A stretch of 64,000 nt of DNA from Caulochytrium protostelioides. Its lineage: Eukaryota; Chytridiomycota; Caulochytriomycetes; Caulochytriales; Caulochytriaceae. The stretch is from the NCBI GenBank assembly GCA_003615045.1, contig ML014167.1, positions 45,261 through 109,260 on the forward strand. Reading direction: 5' to 3'. The first letter of the stretch is position 1, and every line of letters starts with the position of its first letter. Below are positions 18,281 to 30,490 of the stretch, one piece after another. A program made the position numbers and the translations under genes. Under the pieces are notes generated by a model, which worked only from the letters and a program-made list of their open reading frames with translations, was not told the DNA's origin and did not search any database.

Positions 18281-19568
18281 ATGGATAAGGTGTGTTGTCA
18301 CGACGTCAAGCGACCGCGGCAGGCCGGTCCCCAACCTAGCTTCCCCTTTCCTGCCTTCGCGTCACACTGCTACCAACGGTCCATCCACCAATTGCCGGAT
18401 GCCCTGGGATGAGGGCATGTCACCGGGCATGTCACTCAGCACCGACGCGCCTGGTCTGGCCATCGGACGCCGCAGGACGGCCGATGCCGTCTTGAACAAC
18501 GCGGACGCGAGCGACGCGATGTCCGCCGAACGATGTCCTCCAGGCGATGCCCCCATAGCGACACCCACGATGCGATGCCTACGTAGCGATGAGGTTCGGA
18601 TGGATTCGCGTCACGTGGTCGCGACATCAACCGGTGGTCGTCAACGGCTGCAGAGCAGACACGGATCAGCCGACGAGGCCGGAAACACGGTCCATGGCTC
18701 TCCGCCGCGCGTTGCCTGACGAGACGGGAAACGGCAGCGCCCTGCTCCCGCTTGTGGGACGCGTGGTGGCGCTTCGTCGTTCTGCCCGACTCACGATCGT
18801 AGATCGCGTCATCCGCAGCGCGTCACCCGCCACGCGATGCGCGATGCGCCTTCTCTTAACCCGCGTCCCATCCGCCTGGTCAACGCGACTCGTATCGGCA
18901 TCATCGCGAAACAATACGACGCGGCGAGGCTATTGGCCGTCTCGAAGAGGAAATCACATGGGATCGCTCTGTCGATGTTCGATTCCCAAATCCACGATCG
19001 GATGTACTCACCGCTTCCTCGTTTGTCGCTCCCATGAATGATTTCTTTCGGTGATGGCCTGTTGCGGCTGCCTTCCGTTGGTGACGCGCAGATCAAGGAA
19101 AAGCTGGAGAAGCTCCGCGTCGATGCCGACACGAACCTGTCGCGTGCCGAGAAGGCGGAGGAGCAGCTGAAGCAACTGAAGGAGGAGCTCCAGCGCCGCG
19201 AGAACGAGAGCCAGACCCTCAACAACAAGGTCGCGCTGCTGCAGATGGACCTTGAGCGCGCGGAGAAGCGCGTCGAGGACGTCAAGCTGAAGAAGGAGGA
19301 GGGCGACAAGGAGGAGTCGCAGCTCGCGATGCTGGAGCGCCGCCTCCAGATGGTCGAGGGCCAGCTGGAAGACAAGGAGGCTCGCCGCGCCGAGGCCGCC
19401 GAGCAGGCTCGCTCCTATGAACTCATCGCCGAGGAGAAGGAGCGCAAGTGCAAGCAGGCCGAGGCCGACAAGGCCGAGCTCGAGAAGCGCCTGCAGCAGA
19501 TGCAGGAGCAGTATGAGAAGGTCAAGGCAGAGCTCGCCTCGACCCTCGAAGGTCTTGAGAACCTGTAA
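18281..19568 (+). CDS. Tropomyosin (two exons, 161 residues)
   Basis: Exon 1 is ATGGATAAG at 18281-18289, followed by an intron 18290-19091 (gtgtgt...gcgcag, 802 bases). Exon 2 is 19092-19568. The joined product starts MDKIKEKLEKLRVDAD, the typical fungal tropomyosin N-terminus, and is exactly 161 residues, the length of fission yeast Cdc8 and budding yeast Tpm2. The whole protein is a heptad-repeat coiled coil, and its end (EKVKAELASTLEGLENL) matches the family. Tropomyosin polymerises head to tail along formin-made actin cables and stabilises them for myosin transport and cytokinesis. Reading exon 2 alone from an upstream in-frame ATG at 19038 would give an atypical N-terminus (MISFGDGLL...), and N-terminal sequence is critical for this family. 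The splice model is inferred, but the match in phase, length and sequence is strong. Confidence 0.93.
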
Positions 19569-20224
19569 AAAGGGAAAGAAAAAAAAAATACTCAGCAGAA
19601 GGGTGGATGATCGCATGACCCTGCGCGCGCGGGGCGGTATCTCCCCTTTCGCTCTATTTCGTTCTTCTTCATTCTATGTTATAAAATTTGTTGTCCACGC
19701 GATCGTCATCTCGTCCCGTCTCGTCTTGACAAGACGCCGCTTATGACGACACCATGTTCTTCCCTAAAAAGGGCCAGGTATTCGCGTCATTCACTGTATC
19801 GGCATCCGCACGACGCAACACCAGAACCGTGGTTCCTCGCGCGGCTCGGATAGCACACCGTCACACTGTGGGATTCTTCCAAGTCGCGAAACCGCCTCGT
19901 GCGCCATCGTCTAAGGTGGCGGCATCATCCCTATGACCTTCCTATACGTCATCAACAACTCTGTTTCCTCTCCCGCAACGTTCTCAAGGGGTCTGCTGTC
20001 CAACTTTTTTCTCTACTCCGTTCGATCATAGGTTGTGATGCACCCGGCCAGGTGCGAAGGTGGTGCGACCAATTGGCTTGTTCCACCACGGGTGATGTCT
20101 GAGCGGCATTAATAATCACCCCTTCAAGGGAATTTGGCTTGGCCGAAGTTCATTTAAAAAATTGTTCGCTCTACCCCCTTAGGGTCAGAAATTCACGGAC
20201 CTTTCCCGAGAAAGCCGTCAGTAT
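19569..20224. other. Intergenic region after tropomyosin
   Basis: The first ~120 bases are A- and T-rich and probably form the tropomyosin 3' UTR. No gene is recognised. Confidence 0.4.
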
Positions 20225-21325
20225 TCATTCATCGGTAGGAGCCCTGATCGGCGACAAATGTCCTTGCCGACCACGGACGGCAATTTGCCTTTGCCGTGCT
20301 ATACGATCCAGCTCAGCGGGCCTAACGGGCATGGCCAGGCAGCGTCGGAATGTCAGGGCGGCGTTCAAGCGCACTATAATTGGCACAAGCCTTGGACGGC
20401 GGTCTTGCGACACGGACACCACGTCTGCTTCGGGATTAAACCGGTCTCTGCAGGCACTAGGGTCGTTCGGAACTCGTCGATCAGCACGGTGCGGATGCGC
20501 TAAGCGGACATTTCGCACGCCCGACCGGGCCACTCGCTCTTGCCCACAGGGGGTAAATTTGGCTGCACTGGAGGCGGTTTTCACGCGCGATGAAAGTCCA
20601 TTCGGCCCACATGAGTCATGGCCGTTCCAAGCCTGCCAAGGGCCGGTTAGTCGCATGGCAGGAGGGGAGCGCCGCCGAGGGGATGCGGCGGGGATGAGCT
20701 CGCAGACTGCGCCGCAGCAGCGGTGAAGGCGTCGCAAGTGAGGTCTGAGGGCTACGGGGGCTGAGCTCCATGGCCGGTCTCTCCGCTTCAAAGCCCGCCG
20801 CTGGTGGGCCCAGACCGTCCGACGGGGCACCCACAGTATGACGCCGCAAGGGGTCACCCTCGCCTTCGCCATTACCTTCGCCATCGCCGTCGCCGTCGCC
20901 GCCGGGTGATCTCCGCCCAGCTCGATAGGCCAGCGACAAGCGGTGGTCGGCGGCCGCGGCATCACTCGCTGCTCGGGCCCGAAGCCCCGGGGTCTCGGTC
21001 AATCGGTGGCCCGAGCCCCCGATGCGTGGCGGCGGCGCTGTCGACGCACTGTCCAGACCGTGCCACGTACGGCCTCGCAGCGCCGGGAGGGACGATCCTG
21101 GCGGCTCGGTTGAACTCGATGTGAACGTGCTGAGACAGCAGCGATAGGCCGGCCGGTGGCGAAAGCATGCGTTACGGCCTATCAGGCTCGAGAAAAAAGA
21201 CCCCGTCGCTGCGGGCACATCGGCTTCTTGCGGCTCCCCAGGATGACGCAGACTCGCGTGGGGGGGGGCTGTGCCGAGGCAATATCAACGCGGCCCTCGA
21301 CTGGAGCGAGTCGTGTCGAGTTGAG
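20225..21325 (-). mobile_element. Fanzor1 (TnpB-like nuclease) relic C
   Basis: The lower end holds a minus-strand frame ending IIVRLNAALTFRRCLAMPVRP, which aligns with the RuvC-III end NRDLNAALNIRRCLALPVRP of relic B. About 90 bases upstream another frame reads RIRTVLIDEFRTTLVPAETGLI, the RuvC-II segment, here with the Glu kept but again without the first Cys pair. Near 21300 a minus-strand stretch reads VEGRVDIASA, a possible RuvC-I region (family form DPGR-DI), about the right distance away. The middle is not recognisable and includes a GCC/GAAGGC-rich simple repeat near 20860-20900. This copy is older and more decayed than A and B. Only the 20225-20500 core is secure; the upstream extent is a guess. 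Confidence 0.5.
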
Positions 21326-24300
21326 TGATCCGGGGTACGGTATAGGATCCTCCGGGCCTGGTATCGCCATGCCTGGGGGCGTCGCATGCGCGTGTATAAG
21401 ACTCGTACGGGATGAAAAGCGCGAGGAGGTCGAAACTTCCCCAGCAATATCGGTCTGGACTCGACGTGGGGGCGGGCCACATGGCTGGGGGACACGAGGC
21501 AAACGGCGGCCCCGAAGGACCCATGAAGGACCTAACATGTCTCTGTGCGTCACTGCCGTCGTGCCCATGCCCAGACGACCCCTGCCTGCGACATTTCCCT
21601 CCTGTCCCCGTCCCTACGCGCTCTCACTAGCCGCCAGGCTGCACGGTAAGTTTTTCACGCGGCCCGCTGCCGTCGTCCCCGACCATTTCAATCAAGACAC
21701 CATCATTTGAAACGAGCCACATCACAGACAGAACACCGTATCGCATCACGGGCCGATTTCCCCCACCCCATGACATCGCATGATGTGATATGCGGCGTGC
21801 TGGCCCACGCCGCTGCCAGTCTTAGCGGCTTGTCCCGGATTGTTTGACCAAATCCTTGCACAATGCGCATGCACGAAGCGCTCTTCGCTCGTCTTATTTT
21901 CTTTTATCCGCTTTTCGCATTCTACAGCCATCATCCATCATTCCATTTCCGCCTGCAGCGCTGCTGGGTGTGGCCGGCGGCGCAGACGTATCCCGACCAA
22001 CGCCTCGCGGCCATTCACGGCGGGTGCCTCGAGGCGTCCCTATAGCAACGCGCGATGGAACATTCGATTCCGTTCGGTTACGTTGAATGATGCTGAGCTC
22101 AGCGGCGGAAGGACCGGCACCGAAGGCCCTTTTTCTTGGCTCACGGTGGCCCGACAACACGGTTTGACCGAGCGGCAACAGGAAAGCCAGGAAAGAACAA
22201 AAAAAGGCGAGAAAAAGAGGAAAGAACAGGGCATCTGACCTGGCATTGGCCCCTCCACCGCTCCCACGCTCCATGCTGGAGCGGTGGAAGTCTATTTGGA
22301 TGGCACATGATAGATAGCCAGGGCAGGCAAACAGCGTGACTGGCTCCGGCGCTGATGCTGCCGTGCCAGGAAGCCCTGGCTCCATTCTGGGCTCCGTTCT
22401 GCCTCCCTTCTGCACTGCAGCAACGTGCTGCGAAAGAAGTAAAAAGAAAAAAGGGGAAAAGGAACTCGGGCTTTGAAAGGGTCGACGCTTTGGCTTTGCT
22501 TTCTAGATGAGAAAGATGGGGTCTCGGGTTGCGGAGCTCGGTGTGCCCAGGAGCCGCGCGAGAATGAGCCTACCCTTTCACCTGCACGACGAGAATCCCC
22601 CGTCGGATATGGCGGTCAAGCCATCGTGCCGGCTGTATGAACCGCGACCTCTCGACATCGGGGAAGGGCGGCCTGAGCCTCCTCGACCCTGAAGGATAGG
22701 CAGTCGGCTTTTTCGTCGTGATGATGAGTCGCTTGAACCCTGAAGGTTGCACCCTGATGGCGCAACCCGGCCGACAAGGACAGCGCCGATGCGAGTGCGG
22801 GGTAGCGTCCCAGACTTCCGCCCCTCGCCTCACCGGCAGCCATGAGGATCGTCTATGAAGGGATGCGACCCCCCACGCCATCCCGGCCCCGGGTCCAGCC
22901 ATGCCCCCAACGCCGCGTCAGTTGGTACACCGTCACGATTTCCAGTCTGCCGCCACCGCCTTACATGGCCTTGCCGCATGGCGCCGCCTCAGCCGACGCT
23001 TCGACTTCGACCTGTTGGCTGACGCGTCGCGCTGAACAGGCCGACCGCGCATCGCCATCGCCGCCAGCAATCACACGGGATTACACCGCGCTGCGGGCCG
23101 CTTACCCGCCGGCCTTCTCTCGCGGGCCTTCTCTCGCCCGCCTTCCCTCGCTTCCCGCTTCCCGGTGCGATTCATAAAACGCCCCCACGCCAATCGAAAC
23201 CCCCTTTTGCTTATTCCACTCTGTCACGTCACGGTGTCCAGTCAAGCCGGCTTCTCTATAGCGGACGCCCTCACAGCCTCGGAGACCGCGGCACCCACCC
23301 ACGTTCGGTAAGTCCTCCGCGTCACCCGCTGAGCGGTGCGGATCGACCTGATCGTCGCGTTGTCTCGCATTGATGTCAAGTACAAACATGCAAAGCCAGG
23401 AGCGACCCCCATCATCACGACCAGAGCGGCACTGCCGCTTTGTCACATAGCGCGCCGATGGGCCCTACAAGGAACCGATGGCAGAGCACTCTGCAGCGCC
23501 GCCGTATCAGCCGTGAACGCCACGAAAGAGACAACACGAGAAAGGAAAGGAATGAATGCAGCAGGACGCCCATTGAATGAGTTTTTGGTGACCCCCGCAT
23601 ACCTGCATGCGATGAGGCCAGGCTCTGGGTCGCATCCCTCTGATTTCAGCCGGAACGACACGACCTTACACCGTCCACGTGAGTCTCTATGCAGCTTCTC
23701 TGAAGACGGCGCGTCGGTTCGGTTCATCGGCACCTCCTGGCCGCCAGACGCCAGATATCCTTGCACCCGGTCGGCCGGACCTCGCGCCAGCGGAGAAGGC
23801 TTGGCAGCGTTGGCTGGGCAGCCCGCCACGTCGTGCTGCGTTGAGACTGCACCGCTTGCCACCGCACCGCATTGCACGGCCTCGCGGCCATCAGCCCGCG
23901 CTTCGGCCGTCGCTCTGCCCCTCATGACGCGGCACGGAACAGTTGGATGCGAGATGGATCTGATAGGGCCTGAGGCCGTCTGTGACATCATCCGAAGGAC
24001 GCCACCGCCGTCCACGCCACCGCCGCCGCCGCCGCCGTGGCCATCCGGCCCCCAGCGCCGCCAGCTGGGGTCACGCCGCCGCTGCGCCTCCTTTTCCCTC
24101 TTTGCCGACGGCGTTCATCAACTGCCTTCGCGGCCCTCGCGCCGGCGCATCAAACTTCCTGCAGCGCTGCAGGATGCCGATGCGGCGCGCCGCCGAGGGC
24201 CTCGATGCGAAGGACGCCCCCCCTCCGCCCCTCGCTTCGCAAGCCGAGGCATGAAGGCGCCCAGCCTCCACGCCGGGGACCGCCGGTCGCCCCGCATCGG

Positions 24301-24790
24301 CCGCGGCGCACGAGGCACGACGCACCGCCCGCCGCGACCGCGGCCGCGTGAGGGCGCTCATACCAGCCACATTCCGTGTCCTCAGCCGCCCATCACGCGG
24401 CAAGCTTCGACGGGCACCCCGGAAAAACAATGGAGGCCCCTCTGGGCGACGCCTCGGGGAGACGTCTCTGTCGTTGAAAATGGTGCGAGCTCATGAAGTG
24501 GCCGCACGCGCCATGGATGAGCGGCGAATGTCTGCCGAGCGCAGTCAGAGCCGCTTGGCCCACCCATGCCACGGTATCGCCGAACCGTGCTTGCTGCGAC
24601 TCTGCAGCGACTGGCACGTTATGCTTGGACATCGTTTGGCGAGCGGCACGACAACGCACTGCGCAGAAGCCGCTCAGCAGCTGCCAGAGAAGGGCGGCCT
24701 TCGCGCTAACGCGTAGGGGTTTCTCTTCGGACGTAAAAAAAAAGTAAGGACCGCTGAGGCTCAAAAAGGAGCCCTCCTCATCTCCTATCG
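21326..24790. other. Gene-poor region, part 1
   Basis: Many short and medium open frames occur on both strands, but none shows a recognised domain, a convincing start or codon bias distinct from the antisense strand. Small A-rich tracts occur near 22200 and 22440. I see no supported gene. Confidence 0.4.
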
Positions 24791-26510
24791 CTCTCGTTGT
24801 TTAATGACTCGGGCGAGTCGCATGGGCTGTCCTACAGCTCGTTCTTCTGCGACTCATGACGCTGCTAGGGTTCGACGATGACCCCAAGCGGGTCTCACCA
24901 GTGACAGGCATCATCGGCCTATGTCTCGACCAAAGAAGGGGACCCCGTTGAAAGAAGTGTTGCCGTCGCCGCCGATTCGCCACACCTCATGAAGGCGGTT
25001 ACGCAAGCCGCCATTGAATGTTATCGATCCAGGCCATGCGACGACCCGTTCCTTGAGCCTAACAGAAGCCATGCGTGATGACGCTTCCTCAACTCCCTTC
25101 GCCCAACGGCCGTCGCGACGAAGGTGAAGCGGAAGCTTGCTATCGGAAGGATCGGGATAAGGCGCCACCGGAAGCAGCCTTTCGTCGTCAATGGTGTCAT
25201 GGCAGCGGCGGTTTGCCTTTCCTGTTTAAGACGGTGTGAACTCATGACTTGTTCCGTGCTCTCAGGTCGGATCACTAGCAGGCAGCATCTTGCCAAAAAA
25301 AAAAAAAAACAGACTGGACTCCTTCGATGTTCCTAGGCCCGATGAGATGGGCCCCCGCCACTTCCCCCGAACAGTTCATGATGGAGACGAGTCTATCGGC
25401 AACGCAATCCTCGCACGGCTCTCGATGTCAATGGGACTCGTCCCCTTCAATGCGAGGTGGCGCGTTAGCAGCGGTCGCCTGAGGGCGGTGGTGTCGCCCT
25501 TCTTCTCACTGCCCATCCTGCCTTGGCAAGCTGCCTGTGATGTGCGGAATGATGCTTGGCTTCTGACCAGAGACGAGGAGCCTGCCCAACGCCCCATCAG
25601 ACGCCAGGAAGGTTGTTCAAGCCAGCCCGTCCAATTTCATCGGGCGCCCGCTCGAAGGCAGCATCATGCCATGACGAGTCCGAGGGACTCAATGGCCGCC
25701 TTTCCTAGGCGTTCTTACCACAACAGGCCTGGTCAGACAAAACAAAGCGCCCACAGCTTATCTTGTCTCTTTGGCGATGACGACCGCATATAGGCCGCGA
25801 GAGAAACACACGTTTCCTTGTCCGGTCCTTCCGAAGGTGACGTGCCGAGAAGGGCAGGGCCTTTCCACGTCACCCGGCATGCCCCCGACCAACGCGAGCG
25901 TCGCTGTCGTTATACGCCGAAGATGCGAATAAATCACGGCAAAGACGCGATGACGATCCCAGCGGTGCGTTGGGACTGGCCGTGAAGCGTAGGATTCCCC
26001 CATTCCATGACAAGCCAAAGGCTGCCGAGTCCGCGGAACTTTTTTTGTCTCTCGCTGAGTCCTTTCGCGTGTCGTTGGACACTCGCGGAGCGCCAAAAGA
26101 ATAACAAGTACCACGACATACGTGGCGTGGGGCGTTTCAATTTTGGGGCCGCGTCTTGTGTTGGTCGTTTTTCTCCAGTTGTCTCAGAAGCATATACCAG
26201 CCCAAGACGACCACCAGCTGCGCCAGCGATGATTTGTTTGGCAGTGGCTGTGGTGAGCGCCCGGACCTGCTTGATGAGCCTAGACACTTGCGGGCAAGCC
26301 GAAGAGGGTCGAAAAGCACATCGGTCGGTGTTTCGAGATTGCATTTTCTTGATGTTTTCTTCTACCGTCAACGTGGTGATTTTAATCATGCGCTCGTCGT
26401 TTGAGATGAAGATGCACGGCATGACCCCCCGTCGCCTGTTGTCGGGCTTCGTACGAGTTCGAACCGCGACGTGACGTGGGCTCCACCCGACGCGGCAGGC
26501 GGTCAAATGA
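24791..26510 (-). other. Possible decayed protein-coding patch, unassigned
   Basis: Several minus-strand fragments have protein-like stretches in shifting frames, for example LPLHLRRDGRWAKGVEEAS near 25100, SWNGGILRFTASPNAPLGSS near 26000 and a 190-residue frame at 25934-26506. The second loosely resembles the G-x-x-x-F strand before RuvC-II in TnpB/Fanzor proteins, but no catalytic motif was found. A run of 15 A residues lies near 25295. It may be an old mobile element remnant or chance. Confidence 0.2.
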
Positions 26511-29500
26511 CAGAAGGGGGCGTCGACGTCGACGGCGGCGCGTCCTGCAACGCCTGCCGTGCTTGAGGTATGGATCCCGGCGAATCCCCCGGCCGATGGC
26601 CGTCCATTTGCCTCGGCTGCTCAATCAACAAACACACCAGCACAGTGGCCGTGTTCGGACGGACGGCTCTCGAATGACTTATCCGTGGAGTGACGGCGGC
26701 GGCGGCGGCGGCGAACTGGACTTGATAAGTGTCAGCGGCTTCCGCGCCTGCCATCCACACTGGCGACGCCCGAGGCCCGACGGCTGACCGCCCGGCCCTT
26801 CTGCTTTTGCTGCGGCGACGGGGGCGCGTGCCGATTTACAGTTCAAAGCCACCCGCTCCGCTCGGCCCATCGAGGTCGCTGTTGGTGCCCTCTGGGTGGT
26901 ATCAAGGCCGTGTGCCACTCATGCTGCCGCGCCCGCCCGAAGCACGGAATGCGGTCGCCATGCGTGTGCGACGACGTGATGCCACGGGGTTCGACTCCTG
27001 GCTCCCGGTGATTGTTGCCGCCGTCTGGCGGCGTCTGGACAGACGATGTGAGCGGTCCGCGAAGCGAAAAGCCCCAGAAAAAGAGGATAAAGGAAAATCT
27101 GCACACGACGAAACGAGCCCGACGTCGAAGCCGATGGGGCCAGCCACCGCGCGCCTAAGGCCCTTCTTGGGGCTGCCTCACCTCACTCAAACGCGTGGTG
27201 TCCGTGCTTGGCTTCAGCCGTCGTGCCGTCACATCGATATGGACCGTGTTTCCCGCCGTCGAACAAGGACGACCCGGCCACGTCGAGGCTTCTATTGCGG
27301 CCGCCTCCCGCCACCGCCAGCCTGACCCGGCTCCCGGTCAGGATGCCGGCCGTGCGCCATCGCCTGCAACGGAGGCCCCGTCGGCATGGGCGCTCATGCG
27401 CTTCCGCGCTTCGCCGTAAGCATCGCGCGGCAGAAGCCACTGGAGGCCCGAAGCGGAACCGGGAGACTGGCGGCCACGGACCCAGGTCGAGGCCATGACC
27501 GCAGCCCCCTTCCCGAAGAGGTTTGCCGTGACCCGCAGGGCCGTTCGACGGGCCGGGAGGGCGGCCCGTGATGAGCAATGACGGCTGATGCGCCGGCTGG
27601 CCTGATCTGGCCCGCCGACGGCCTTCGCCGCCCTTTCACCAACAATGTTGACGGCAGCGCGCGAGGAGGCGGTGGCCGCCTATTTGTCCCTCGTTGTCCA
27701 CTTAGAAAAAGGCTTTCCTCTAGGGATGGCGAGGGACGACCCTGTCGGCCGCCGAGAGCGGCGGTAGTGGTGGAATCGGTTCTCTGTGTCCCCCCTTCGC
27801 TCCCATGTCCTGGCCCCCCGGCCCCCCGCGGCATGACACCATTACTGCGACAACGTGCCGCCAGGCTACGCCCCGCCAGGACCCGCGACACAACACTGGC
27901 GACCGGGAAGCATGCTGCCACGGATGTTGCATCAGATTCAAAGGCGATGGGGAAGTGCGGAAGCGCGGGAGTGGGAGCGCGGGCTGAGGGGGTTGAGTGA
28001 GGCCTTCTGATGGCCGACCCGCCGGCCGTGGGCCGTAGACCGTGCGCCGACACGGCCTTTCGCCGGGTAGACGGTACACGCTGCAGAGCCGCCTTCCCTT
28101 ACGTGCCGCGATGAGTGGCCGCGATGGGGGCCACGCGCCGCCACTCTCGCCACATGATGCATTCAAGCCTCCCGAGGTCGTTCATGCGACGGCGAACCAT
28201 AGTCCTGCTCACGCCGTGAGATCGCCCACGGTCGGGGTTCCGTGCGCGTCTCGCCCTCTCGACCCTCGCCGCCACGGCGCCGTGACGAAGTGGCGATGGG
28301 AGGTCCCCGTTGGGCCGCTCCTGGACTCCCATGGCATGTGGTGCGGCGCGATGCGATGCGATGGCATCACCTTGGCCCTGGGATGTGGCTCTGACCCCTG
28401 CTGGGGTATGATGTGGGCGGCGCCCCAGAGAAGGCGCGGCAGGATGACGGCGTGCCTTGCGTCCGTGCCGTATCCCACGACGACCGATCCCGGTGTTGTC
28501 ACGGCGTGACTGGCCATGCACTCACGTTTCACGCATTCTTTTGTTTTGCTTTGCTTTGTTTGTATGACTACTTTGCTCGTGTTCATTTCCCGCCACCAGC
28601 ATCGTGGAAAATACGGTGGACGGCAAGTTAGCTCGAGGCAACCTGATGCGGTCTCGCGTCGTTTCACGCAAGGAACGACGGATCGAACACAACTGCCGCT
28701 GGGCAGAGGGGGTTTAGCCGTGGCATGACGGATCGTCCTTCACCATCGTCGCCATCGCGCTTGTCAGGTCGCCACGGACGGGCGCCCTTGTGTCCTCTCC
28801 CCCCCACCCCCTCGTTTTCTCTCCCCCTCTCCCTCGCCTCCACCACACATGGCCTTTCCCGTTCGGCATCGCGGACCCGAACATAACACCCATCGTGGAT
28901 ATCTCCAGTCCATGTGACGCATCCCTCTCTTTTCCCCTGCAGCTCTGTTTCCTTGGACAACGGCGCCTTCGTCACATTCTCGCATTGCCTTCTATCTCTC
29001 GCACCTTCCTCTCCGCCGCGGCGACACGAACGGACACTTGGCCGCTTAATCGCGATTGTTGTCTGAGGGGCCGACGTTGTCGGCCTCCCCCCAACCAACC
29101 ATCGCATCCTGCGCTAAATAGGGGCGTACCCGCCGGGTGTACGACCAAACTCACGTGGTGACGCTCAGCTCCCTGAGCGGGCCTGTTTTCGCGAACAACG
29201 GCTCGCGGGGAACAGTACCCATATCTCAACGCGGTTTGGCTCGGGCCTGGCCTTGGTCGCCTTGACCCGAATCGAGTCGGGGGCGGTTAGAGTTGACTCA
29301 TCTCAACCCGTATCCGGTCTGACGCGACGCGGCTGCGTCGCCGGGACATAGACGTGTGCATAAACGTGGACATAGACGTGGACGTCAGCGTCAGCATCAT
29401 CGGCACTATCACCATCAACGTCAACGGAGCTGCCTTTTTGGTGGCGAAACCTTGTTAGGGTCACCACGACCCTGGTGCGCAGCCATCCGGAAGGCGCTTC

Positions 29501-30490
29501 GTGGATTGCTGATCGAGCTCCTCAACATCGGACGTCGAATCGGCCTGCACAGTCACCACTTATCATTTGTCTGTGGTCGTGATTGGTTTACCTTTCTTTC
29601 TAGGAAAACGCGCTGCGCAAGTGGCGATCGGGCGCTTCACGCACCCATCGACGATCGCCGCAACGGAGAGAAACGGGTCCAGCGCCCCCACCGCACCTTG
29701 CGTCCCCCTCCCCCCGGCGTTATCCTTCTGACTGTATACGTTCCTTAAGCCCAGAACCACGTGCTTAAGATAACATTAGTCACCACACGTAGCAGTGTCC
29801 ATAAACGGTTCGGCTCGGTGGCATGACATAGGGAGTTATCGATGCTCACGGTCGCATCACTCTCCAGTCCCACCGCCATTGGTGCTTTCCTGTCCGGCGA
29901 GCCTCACTCGGCCGTTATCTTCCGCTCCCTCTCGGCAATTGGTCTTAGGCGCTTCTTTTCGTGTTCCTCTGTATTAAACACCGATTGGCGCCACCACGTG
30001 CTGCTTCTTCACTTCTGTTTCCGTCGAGGGACATGATCCTCACTCTTCTCCGACCGATCTCCTCCTTCCTCCGTCACATCGCATCTTCCACCCCTTAGAC
30101 TGTCGGTCGTTGTGCTTTCTTCCGCCGCACTTCAGTCGGACCCGGCAACACCTCGGTCAAGTGTCTGTTGAGTGGGCTGCTTGCGATCCTAGGCCTTCCT
30201 GAAGAGCCCTAGCGCAGGGTATCCTAGTTGCCCTTTCACTCTCGCTGTCACTCTCGGGTACGCCGCTCTTTGTGTCCAGTGCGTCCTGCGCATTCCATCC
30301 CCAGGATCTCAACATTCATTTGATTGCCGTTCTATGAATAGTAGATTGCAGTTCGACCAGTGGATCCTGTCTCGTTTCAGCTTCCGGCCACCCTTCGCGG
30401 CTCATTAGACGCAACCGCTTCGTTATTGTAGGGGCTGTTCCCTCTCCGATTTAGCGGCGCACGCATTCCTTCGTCGCCTCAACGGCGAGG
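26511..30490. other. Gene-poor region, part 2
   Basis: No recognised gene. It contains GC-rich segments with overlapping open frames on both strands, a GACGTGGACATA-type imperfect repeat near 29350-29400 and pyrimidine-rich stretches near 28790-28850 and 29880-30110. No tRNA, rRNA or spliceosomal RNA gene was recognised by eye. Confidence 0.4.

Noticed and set aside
16733-18719. Overlapping open frames of over 400 residues on both strands
   Set aside because: They are built from GC-rich minisatellites (LALTLALT, SVSASVSA repeats), overlap each other antisense, show no domain, and one runs through the tropomyosin intron.
25934-26506. 190-codon minus-strand frame as an intact gene
   Set aside because: No domain, no good start and a run of similar fragments in other frames beside it; kept only as part of a doubtful decayed patch.
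26985-27010. tRNA T-loop-like GGTTCGACTCC
   Set aside because: The flanking bases do not pair into a T-stem, acceptor stem or anticodon arm, so no tRNA is called.
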